Assembly (NCBI GenBank): GCA_020444985.1
Contig: JAGRHK010000120.1
Span: forward strand, 1 to 6,003
Direction: 5' to 3'
Source: Candidatus Competibacteraceae bacterium
GTDB taxonomy: Bacteria; Pseudomonadota; Gammaproteobacteria; Competibacterales; Competibacteraceae
Length of the DNA: 6,003 nucleotides
How positions within the stretch are numbered: the stretch's first letter is position 1; each line of letters begins with the position of its first letter. The notes beneath the pieces were generated by a model that was given only the letters and a program-made list of their open reading frames with translations, had not been told where the DNA came from and made no database searches. The translations under genes and the position numbers were made by a program. Below, piece after piece: positions 1-5,405 of the stretch.

Positions 1-1
1 G

Positions 2-2548
2 ACGGGTAGTGTCCTCAATGCCTCCATTGAGACATCACCGCCTAAAATTCTGGTTGCACCCCTAATCTCCATTCCCTTCTGGCACCTCGAAAAATACGAG
101 AGTGTTGTACTCGAGAAACCTAATTCCGAACGTCGGCAGATATCCGCCGAACCCGTCGTTTGGCACAATCGACCCGATACCCCGCCCGCCGTCCACTTGC
201 TTGCTCCTTGGCGCGAATTGCAACCGCGCTTGCATCTTGCCCTGGCCGGGTCGTGTGAGGGGCGAGAAATTGACATCAATCGGATCGTGCGCCGTCTGAG
301 TTGCGGTCAGTGGTTGGATTATTTGCCGCGCAAGCAACGTCATCGCTGGGGGCCGCGTCTGCAATTGGTCATCGACCGCAGTGAGCATTTGGTGCCGTAC
401 TGGACGGATCAGGACCAAGTACGTGGAGAATTGGCGCGGCTGTTCACGGCGCAGGATTTGGAGCAGGCAGTGTTCCACGAAGGTCTGAGCGAGCCGCGCC
501 TGCTGGGTGTGCCCGCATCTGACGGTTACCAACCGCCGTTGGATGGTGTCGTGTTGGTGTTGGGCGATCTCGGCTGTCTGACGGCGCGAGCAGTGGACGA
601 GGATAATCCTTGGCTGGTGCTTGGTCGGCGCATCGTCGCAGCAGGAAGCCGACCAGTAGCGTTGTTGCCTTGTCCTCCCGAACGTTGTCCGACCATTTTG
701 CGGTCTCTTTGGCAACTCGTCCCGTGGGAACGTCCCCAAGGCGCCACAGTGACCGACCGCTACCTTTTGCGCGAACGTGCGGAGCGCTTGTTGCGGTTGG
801 TTTCGCCAGCCGTGCGCATCGAACCCGGTTTTTTGCGTGCGGTGCGTTTGAGCCTGGGAGTGGACGAAGCCGATGCGGGCACCGAGTCCGATGTTTGGCA
901 ACATCCGGCCATCGCCAGCACCCACAGCGACGCGGCCACACTCGATCCCGGTCGTGCCAAGGAGTTACGCGCTGCCTTCGCGGCTGAACCTCTCGACCGC
1001 CAGCGGCGAATACTCGCTCTGTTGCGTGTTTGGCGCGGCCATCTGCCGCAAGAGATCTGGTTTGAGGAAATTCGCGACCTTTCGCGAGCTTCGTTGAAGG
1101 TGCTGCCCGAGGCGGCGGATGTGGAAGATGCTCGTTGCTTCTTCGATTCTATTGGCGACCGGCTCGAACCGACTCCTGACAGCCCAACTGATACGGCCAT
1201 CGGCGCTTGGATGGGTCGGGTTCGCACACGCGCCACCGATGATTTTTGGACTATCGATGAAGTGGGTACCCGCCTGCTGCGCATCGATTGGTTGCGGAAC
1301 CGGCACCGCCCGGATTACCGGCCTCCGGTTTCGTGCGATCCGACGCTGTTACCAGCACAAAAGGAACAAAGTGAGCGTCGCTACGAAGTGCGCCAGGACT
1401 GCGGTGAGCTGATTGTAGTCCCGGCTCTGCCCGCAACAGCGGTCAGCGCAACCGAGGTGGGCAGCCTCTTGGGTACTCTGCGCACCGTCAATCAGTTTGT
1501 GCAAATCCTTTCCAGCCAGGAGGAAGTCGTTAGCACGCTCCGCCTCGACGCCGCCCCACCTCAAGACCGTTGTGCGTTACCCCAAGCGCCAACTTTCATG
1601 ATTCACACCGACCGCGAGCACCTGACGTTCTGTCGCCTCACGAAACCCGCGTGGGCCAGCGCTATCGGTCGTGACCGCTTCGGATTGTGGTGCGAGATCG
1701 CTGTTGAACCGAAGCAGGGCGGCGAACCGGTCATTCAACGCCTGCGTTGGATACCACCGGGACGGTTCTGGATGGGATCGCCGAAAGAGGAGCAGGGTCA
1801 TTTTGACTGGGAAGGACCACGCCATCTTGTCACGCTGAGCGAAGGCTACTGGTTGTTCGATACGCCTTGTACCCAAGCCTTGTGGGAAGCGGTGATGGGT
1901 GAGAATCCAAGCAACTTCAAAGGCGGAGATCGGCCAGTGGAACGAATTCGTTGGAATGATGCGCAAGATTTTCTGAAGCGCATCAACGAGCAGAATCCTG
2001 GTCTTAATCTCTCACTGCCCAGCGAAGCACAATGGGAATATGCCTGTCGGGCGGGGACTGAAACGGCGATTTACACTAAAGACCTAGACGCGATAGCGTG
2101 GTACAGCGGCAACAGTAAAGATGAAACACACCCGGTGAAACTCAAGCGCGCCAATCCTTGGGGGCTGTACGACATGTTGGGCAACGTCTTGGAGTGGGTA
2201 CAAGATCACTGGCATAACAACTACCAGGATGCTCCGACGGATGGCTCGGCGTGGGAAGATCGCGCACCCGGCGCGTCCCGTGTGCTGCGCGGCGGGTCTT
2301 GGAACGACGGCGCGCGCCACGTGCGGGCGGCGTCCCGCTTCGGCAACGCCCCCGGCAGCCGCTACGCCTATTTCGGTTTTCGCTGTGTCCGAGTTCGGGG
2401 TGAGCCAAGCCAGCCAGTAGATCAGAAGAGCGACGCGGGCGGCGCCGGGGTCGCCCCAAGCGGAGCGCCGGGGCGCCAAGGCGACGAGTCGCGGAGCGGT
2501 TTCGGTCGGACGGTTCGAGATCTTTGGAAGAGGTTCAGAGGTTCATGA
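2..2548 (+). CDS. DGR target protein 1: vWA-like N-terminus fused to SUMF1/FGE-type domain carrying VR1 (5' end outside window)
   Basis: The frame is open without a stop from base 2, and the residues before the TTG at 197 look coding (PFWHLEKYE, then HLLAPWRELQPRL), so the true start lies upstream and 848 residues are visible. Around window residues 118-195 there is a vWA-like Rossmann pattern: LQLVIDRS, resembling a MIDAS DxS although the second Ser is not kept, then VLVLGDLG. This resembles the SAV_2336/vWA-associated proteins of bacterial conflict systems. A helical middle follows. From about residue 580 there is a SUMF1/formylglycine-generating-enzyme fold with LRWIPPGRFWMGSP, CTQALWEAVMG, LPSEAQWEYACRAG and GNVLEW (usually GNVWEW). 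It ends in VR1, with GGSW and GFRC kept. The catalytic Cys pair of true FGE is absent, so a binding rather than an enzymatic role is inferred. About 49 residues after VR1 are low-complexity and homologous to the non-coding sequence after VR2. The TGA overlaps the next ATG (ATGA). The SUMF1 and target assignments are strong; the vWA-like assignment is moderate. Confidence 0.93.
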   Translation, partial: TGSVLNASIETSPPKILVAPLISIPFWHLEKYESVVLEKPNSERRQISAEPVVWHNRPDTPPAVHLLAPWRELQPRLHLALAGSCEGREIDINRIVRRLSCGQWLDYLPRKQRHRWGPRLQLVIDRSEHLVPYWTDQDQVRGELARLFTAQDLEQAVFHEGLSEPRLLGVPASDGYQPPLDGVVLVLGDLGCLTARAVDEDNPWLVLGRRIVAAGSRPVALLPCPPERCPTILRSLWQLVPWERPQGATVTDRYLLRERAERLLRLVSPAVRIEPGFLRAVRLSLGVDEADAGTESDVWQHPAIASTHSDAATLDPGRAKELRAAFAAEPLDRQRRILALLRVWRGHLPQEIWFEEIRDLSRASLKVLPEAADVEDARCFFDSIGDRLEPTPDSPTDTAIGAWMGRVRTRATDDFWTIDEVGTRLLRIDWLRNRHRPDYRPPVSCDPTLLPAQKEQSERRYEVRQDCGELIVVPALPATAVSATEVGSLLGTLRTVNQFVQILSSQEEVVSTLRLDAAPPQDRCALPQAPTFMIHTDREHLTFCRLTKPAWASAIGRDRFGLWCEIAVEPKQGGEPVIQRLRWIPPGRFWMGSPKEEQGHFDWEGPRHLVTLSEGYWLFDTPCTQALWEAVMGENPSNFKGGDRPVERIRWNDAQDFLKRINEQNPGLNLSLPSEAQWEYACRAGTETAIYTKDLDAIAWYSGNSKDETHPVKLKRANPWGLYDMLGNVLEWVQDHWHNNYQDAPTDGSAWEDRAPGASRVLRGGSWNDGARHVRAASRFGNAPGSRYAYFGFRCVRVRGEPSQPVDQKSDAGGAGVAPSGAPGRQGDESRSGFGRTVRDLWKRFRGS
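2260..2393 (+). repeat. Variable repeat VR1 of the DGR
   Basis: Aligned without gaps to the template repeat at 4061-4194, this 134-bp segment matches all 102 non-adenine template positions and differs at 21 of 32 adenines (8 to G, 7 to C, 6 to T). It encodes the C-terminal ligand-facing segment of the first SUMF1-type protein. Fixed codons give RVLRGGSW and GFRC, while AAC codons of the template appear here as TCC, GAC, GGC, CAC, TTC, AGC and TAC. The left edge is set by T at 2260: the first ten bases already show three A-only changes. The right edge is the shared CGAG at 2390-2393, after which template and VR diverge (CTCACG against TTCGGG). Confidence 0.97.
2394..2494 (+). repeat. GC-rich post-VR element, copy 1 (hairpin-capable)
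   Basis: This segment directly follows VR1 and is nearly identical to 5240-5341 after VR2. Past the first few bases I count six substitutions in about 92 positions, plus a one-base length difference near the start. It can fold in alternative ways. GGCGCC at 2441-2446 can pair with GGCGCC at 2472-2477, with an inner GGGG-TCG-CCCC hairpin at 2447-2457. Alternatively CGCCCC at 2452-2457 can pair with GGGGCG at 2470-2475. In known DGRs, sequence and hairpin/cruciform elements just after VR mark the target for retrohoming, and I infer a similar role here. In this copy the element is translated as the tail of the first target protein. Confidence 0.75.
2526..2533 (+). promoter_or_regulatory. Probable ribosome binding site of the HRDC accessory gene
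   Basis: GGAAGAGG lies 11 nt before the ATG at 2545, inside the end of the preceding gene. It favours ATG 2545 over the in-frame TTG at 2524 and fits translational coupling through the ATGA overlap. A second purine run (AGAGG, 2537-2541) lies very close to the ATG. Confidence 0.4.
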
Positions 2549-3030
2549 AATACCGTTTTTTTGCGATACCTGTCCATGCCTCGGATGCAGCACAGGAAGA
2601 ACTCAATCGGTTTTGTGCCAAGCAACGGTTGGTTAGCGTGGATAAGCAGTTTGTGCAGAATGCGGAACAAAGTTATTGGGCGTTTTGCATCGGTTATCTC
2701 GACGGTCAGGAAGGATCAAAAGCTGCTACCAAGGGCAAGATCGACTACCGCGAGGTGCTGAACGAGCAGGATTTCGCCCTATTCAGCCGACTGCGCACGC
2801 TACGCAAGGAACTGGCCGACGGTGAGGGAATTCCGATCTACGCCGTGTTCACCAACGAACAACTGGCGGCGTTGGTCCAGCGCCGGGTTCAAAGTGCCGC
2901 CGCCTTGCGCGAGATCGCGGGCGTGGGCGAGTCCCGCATCGAAAAATACGGCGATGCCTTCTTGCGCCTGTTACGCGAAGTGTTCGTCACCGTCGGCCCC
3001 ACTCCGTCGGAATCCACCGGTGAAGCGTAG
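2545..3030 (+). CDS. HRDC-domain DGR accessory protein
   Basis: This is a 161-residue protein starting at ATG 2545, which overlaps the upstream TGA as ATGA. Residues 1-55 form a small domain I do not recognise further (MKYRFFAIPV, then SYWAFCIGYLDG). Residues about 73-145 form an HRDC domain: FALFSRLRTLRKELA, then GIPIYAVFTNEQLAAL, then LREIAGVGESRIEKYGDAFL, which is the typical helical nucleic-acid-binding module of RecQ helicases and RNase D. HRDC proteins are known as an accessory type in some DGRs, in place of the Avd helical-bundle protein, and the position directly before the RT supports that role. It presumably binds template RNA, cDNA or target DNA with the RT. There is no helicase or nuclease motif, so the HRDC module stands nearly alone. 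The stop overlaps the RT start by 11 nt, so the two proteins are probably made together. Confidence 0.9.
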   Translation: MKYRFFAIPVHASDAAQEELNRFCAKQRLVSVDKQFVQNAEQSYWAFCIGYLDGQEGSKAATKGKIDYREVLNEQDFALFSRLRTLRKELADGEGIPIYAVFTNEQLAALVQRRVQSAAALREIAGVGESRIEKYGDAFLRLLREVFVTVGPTPSESTGEA

Positions 3031-4039
3031 CCGGATCGATCTTGCCACCATCGCCGACTGGCACAACTTGACGGCAGCGTTTCAGCGCGCTGCACACGGT
3101 AAAGGCCAGCGGGACGAAGTGCGCCAATTCCGTGCTGACTTAAACGGTGAGCTGACCCGCCTGCGTGCATCTTTGCTCGATGGTTCGGTCGAGGTTGGCC
3201 GGATGCGCTGCTTTCCTATCCGCGATCCCAAACCCCGCATCATTCACGCGCCCTGTTTTCGCGAGCGGGTGTTGCATCATGCGCTCATGGCGCATGTTGG
3301 CCCGGTTTTGGATCGTGCCCTGGTGGACGACACTTATGCCTGTCGGGTCGGAAAAGGGACGTTGGCTGCCGTGCAACGCGCCCAGCACCATCTGCGGCGC
3401 TGGCCCTGGTATGCGCAAATCGACATCCGCTCCTACTTTGCCAGCATCGACCACCAACGCTTGCTCGCCCTGCTGGAGCGCCGCTTCAAGGATCAGGGCT
3501 TGCTGGCGTTGTTTGCGCGCATCATTGAGGCGCACCACACCGCGCCCGGCCAGGGTTTGCCCATCGGCGCGCTGACTTCGCAGCATTTCGCCAACTATTA
3601 CCTGAGCAGTCTCGACCGGCTGCTGCTCGAAGGTTGCCGAGTGCGGGGGATGGTGCGCTACATGGATGACTTGGTGTGGTGGGGTGACGATAAGTCGGCG
3701 GTACGCGACGCCCTCGCGCAAGCCCGCGCCTATGTTCAAGAACGTTTGTGCCTGACGATCAAAACACCGGTGCGGATCGGGCGAAGCGGCGCCGGTCTTT
3801 CGTTCTGCGGGTATCGCCTTCTACCGGGCCAGTTGTTGTTATCGCGTCGGCGCAAGCGTCGCTATGCCGAATGCCGCCGCAAGTGGGAAGACGCCTACGC
3901 GGCGGGCCGAATCGACGCCCGTGCGCTTCAGGCCGGTTATGCCACCGCGCTGGCCATCACTGCCCACGCGGACGCCGCCACATGGCGACGGGAACAGTTG
4001 CGGCGACACCCACTTGCACCCGGTTTATGCGACCTCTAA
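3020..4039 (+). CDS. DGR-type reverse transcriptase
   Basis: GTG 3020 gives a 339-residue protein, a usual size for DGR RTs. The same frame is open further left, but that part only reads out of frame through the HRDC gene, so I place the start at GTG 3020 (VKRSRIDLATIADWHNL). Motifs in order: KPRIIHAPCFRERVLHHAL (71-89); DDTYACRVGKGTLAAV (103-118); the first catalytic Asp in AQIDIRSYFASID (D135); GQGLPIGALTSQ (177-188), with the SQ ending typical of DGR and retron-like RTs rather than the SP of group II introns; YMDD (214-217) with D216 and D217; and FCGYRLLP (262-269). A basic segment follows (SRRRKRR). All catalytic Asp are present and no maturase or endonuclease domain is seen. It should copy the TR RNA encoded 21 nt downstream into adenine-mutagenised cDNA. 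The start has no clear Shine-Dalgarno, which fits coupling to the overlapping HRDC gene. Confidence 0.97.
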   Translation: MKRSRIDLATIADWHNLTAAFQRAAHGKGQRDEVRQFRADLNGELTRLRASLLDGSVEVGRMRCFPIRDPKPRIIHAPCFRERVLHHALMAHVGPVLDRALVDDTYACRVGKGTLAAVQRAQHHLRRWPWYAQIDIRSYFASIDHQRLLALLERRFKDQGLLALFARIIEAHHTAPGQGLPIGALTSQHFANYYLSSLDRLLLEGCRVRGMVRYMDDLVWWGDDKSAVRDALAQARAYVQERLCLTIKTPVRIGRSGAGLSFCGYRLLPGQLLLSRRRKRRYAECRRKWEDAYAAGRIDARALQAGYATALAITAHADAATWRREQLRRHPLAPGLCDL

Positions 4040-4060
4040 GCTTGCCAATTGGGACAGCGG

Positions 4061-4194
4061 TCGAACAACCGGCGCGAACCGTGTGCTGCGCGGCGGGTCT
4101 TGGAACAACAACGCGCGCAACGTGCGGGCGGCGTACCGCAACGACAACGACCCCGACAACCGCAACGACAATATCGGTTTTCGCTGTATCCGAG
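4061..4194 (+). repeat. Template repeat TR of the DGR
   Basis: This 134-bp segment begins 21 nt after the RT stop. It is the invariant donor for VR1 (2260-2393) and, over its last 125 bp, for VR2 (5115-5239). Read in the VR frame it has nine AAC codons and one AAT, including a run of three after TGG. Randomising both A of AAC gives NNC, which covers 15 amino acids and never makes a stop. Other A sit in GAC, TAC and ATC codons. Non-A blocks encode the scaffold (RVLRGGSW, VRAA, GFRC). It has no start codon or gene context of its own, so it is expected to work as RNA. Confidence 0.97.
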
Positions 4195-4350
4195 CTCACG
4201 ATTGGATCAGAAGGTCCGAACCCGAACAGATCGCCATCCCAGGCATTCCTCACGGATTGCCGAAACCCAAAGGCCACCGGTGTGCTAGTAGCGGGAGCGG
4301 ATGCCCCGCGAACCCTCACCGGCTGGTCGCCTTCATCGCTGTGACCCGCC
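4195..4350 (+). ncRNA. TR-to-VP2 spacer, probable 3' part of the template RNA
   Basis: These 156 bases separate the template repeat from the second target gene. No coding frame here resembles a protein family I know, and the downstream gene cannot start earlier because its frame meets TGA at 4342. In the well-studied Bordetella phage DGR, RNA just 3' of TR is needed for priming and RT binding. The position and length fit an equivalent role, but this is inference from location, and no specific fold was established. Confidence 0.4.
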
Positions 4351-5250
4351 ATGAACACCCGCATCATCGACACTTCCTGGCACCCGCTCATCACTGGCTG
4401 CCCACCCCGCTGGGCCAGCGGCTGGGGGCAAGATCAGTGGGGCGTCTTTGTCGAAATCACCTTGCAAGGCGTGACCCAACGCCTGCGCTGGATACCGCCG
4501 GGGCAATTCTGGATGGGATCGCCGGAGGAAGAGCAGGGGCGTTACGATGATGAAGGACCGCGTCATCAAGTCACGCTGACCGACGGCTACTGGTTATTCG
4601 ACACACCTTGTACCCAAGCCTTATGGGAAGCGGTGATGGGTAAGAATCCAAGCGAGTTTCAAAGTCCGACGCGACCGGTAGAAACTGTAAGTTGGGATGA
4701 TGTGCAAGATTTTCTGAAGCGCATCAACGAGCAGAATCCTGGTCTTAATCTCTCACTGCCCAGCGAAGCACAATGGGAATATGCCTGTCGGGCGAGCACT
4801 GAGACAGCGATCTACACTGGGGACTTGGATATTCTAGGCGACTTCAATGCCCCGGCACTGGACCCAATAGCGTGGTACGGCGGCAATAGTGGGGTGGATT
4901 TCGACCTAGACGACGGCTACGACAGTTCGGATTGGGAAGAAAAACAATACCCGCACACGAAGGCGGGAACGCGCCTCGTCAAACTCAAGCGCGCCAATCC
5001 CTGGGGTTTGTATGACATGTTGGGCAACGTCTGGGAGTGGGTGCAAGATCACTGGCATGGCAACTACCAGGGTGCTCCAACTGACGGTTCGGCATGGGAA
5101 GATCAGGATGCAATCGGCGCGCCCCGTGTGCTGCGCGGCGGGTCTTGGAGCCTCAACGCGCGCAACGTGCGGGCGGCGTCCCGCCTCGACTACGACCCCG
5201 ACAGCCGCCTCGACGTTATCGGTTTTCGCTGTCTCCGAGTTCGGTCGTGA
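4351..5250 (+). CDS. DGR target protein 2: stand-alone SUMF1/FGE-type domain carrying VR2
   Basis: This is a 299-residue protein from ATG 4351; the frame is stopped by TGA at 4342, so this is the first ATG. No Shine-Dalgarno is evident. After about 40 residues (WGQDQWGVFVEITLQG) the SUMF1 domain runs to the C-terminus: LRWIPPGQFWMGSP (45-58), DTPCTQALWEAVMG (84-97), LPSEAQWEYACRA (136-148), GLYDMLGNVWEWVQDHWHGN (219-238), LRGGSW (261-266) and GFRC (291-294). It closely matches the SUMF1 part of the first target protein, often codon for codon, so one is a duplicate of the other, but it lacks the vWA-like part. An acidic insert (about residues 181-205, VDFDLDDGYDSSDWEE) is absent from the first protein. 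VR2 covers residues 256-296. The FGE active-site Cys pair is missing, so a diversified ligand-binding protein is inferred. No signal peptide is seen. Confidence 0.95.
   Translation: MNTRIIDTSWHPLITGCPPRWASGWGQDQWGVFVEITLQGVTQRLRWIPPGQFWMGSPEEEQGRYDDEGPRHQVTLTDGYWLFDTPCTQALWEAVMGKNPSEFQSPTRPVETVSWDDVQDFLKRINEQNPGLNLSLPSEAQWEYACRASTETAIYTGDLDILGDFNAPALDPIAWYGGNSGVDFDLDDGYDSSDWEEKQYPHTKAGTRLVKLKRANPWGLYDMLGNVWEWVQDHWHGNYQGAPTDGSAWEDQDAIGAPRVLRGGSWSLNARNVRAASRLDYDPDSRLDVIGFRCLRVRS
5115..5239 (+). repeat. Variable repeat VR2 of the DGR
   Basis: Aligned to the template repeat at 4070-4194, all 97 non-adenine positions are identical and 15 of 28 adenines are changed (7 to C, 5 to T, 3 to G). AAC codons appear as CCC, AGC, CTC, TAC and also unchanged. 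To the left of 5115 the match stops (T for template C at 5114, and an extra codon compared with VR1), so this VR begins about 9 bp later than VR1. The right end is CGAG at 5236-5239, as in VR1. Confidence 0.97.
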
Positions 5251-5341
5251 GCCAAGCCAGCCAGCAGGCCAAAAGAGCGACGCGGGCGGCGCCGGGGTCG
5301 CCCCAAGCGGAGCGTCGGGGCGCCAAGGCGACGACTCGCGG
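5240..5341 (+). repeat. GC-rich post-VR element, copy 2 (hairpin-capable)
   Basis: This is the second copy of the element after VR1, here almost wholly after the stop of the second target gene (TGA at 5248-5250). Inverted segments: GGCGCC at 5288-5293 and 5319-5324, CGCCCC at 5299-5304 with GGGGCG at 5317-5322, and GTCGCC at 5298-5303 with GGCGAC at 5328-5333. It is not followed by a T-run, so an intrinsic terminator is unlikely. Its conservation outside a reading frame suggests a DNA or RNA role at the DGR target site. Confidence 0.75.
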
Positions 5342-5346
5342 CGCGC

Positions 5347-5386
5347 GGGGCATGGCCGATTCTTCTGGGGCATGGCCGATTCTTCT
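5347..5386 (+). repeat. Perfect 20-bp tandem duplication (2 copies)
   Basis: The unit GGGGCATGGCCGATTCTTCT occurs at 5347-5366 and again at 5367-5386 with no mismatch. It lies just past the post-VR element in sequence with no convincing gene. It looks like a recent slippage or repair duplication, and no function is evident. Confidence 0.9.
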
Positions 5387-5405
5387 ATTGAAGATCCACC
5401 TGCCG

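Larger units (their letters stand above)
2260..5341 (+). mobile_element. Diversity-generating retroelement cassette (VR1 - HRDC - RT - TR - VP2/VR2)
   Basis: The unit contains every DGR component: a reverse transcriptase with the right motifs, an accessory gene, one template repeat, two variable repeats with adenine-only differences, and conserved sequence after each VR. All parts are on the + strand, with the TR downstream of the RT. DGRs are not independently mobile in the usual sense; the entry marks the functional unit, not an insertion with defined ends. The first target gene extends left of it. Confidence 0.95.

Noticed and set aside
197..199. TTG as the start of the first target gene
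   Set aside because: The same frame is open to the left edge with family-like residues before it, so the gene starts outside the window.
62..941. Minus-strand open frames of up to 287 codons opposite the first target gene
   Set aside because: They are low-complexity shadows of a GC-rich gene; the + frame carries recognisable vWA-like and SUMF1 features and is continuous.
2822..3019. RT start further upstream in the same frame
   Set aside because: This stretch is the HRDC gene read in another frame and has no RT-like sequence; GTG 3020 is the sensible start.
3020..4039. Retron or group II intron RT
   Set aside because: No maturase/X or endonuclease domain and no msr/msd-like structure; TR/VR pairs with A-only changes establish a DGR.
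4081..4194. CRISPR-like or ordinary dispersed repeat
   Set aside because: The three copies are not spaced as an array and their differences are confined to template adenines, which a simple repeat would not show.
3864..4550. Long + strand frame running through RT end, TR and into the second target gene
   Set aside because: It is out of frame with both the RT and the second target gene; its protein-like part is only the TR read in the VR frame.
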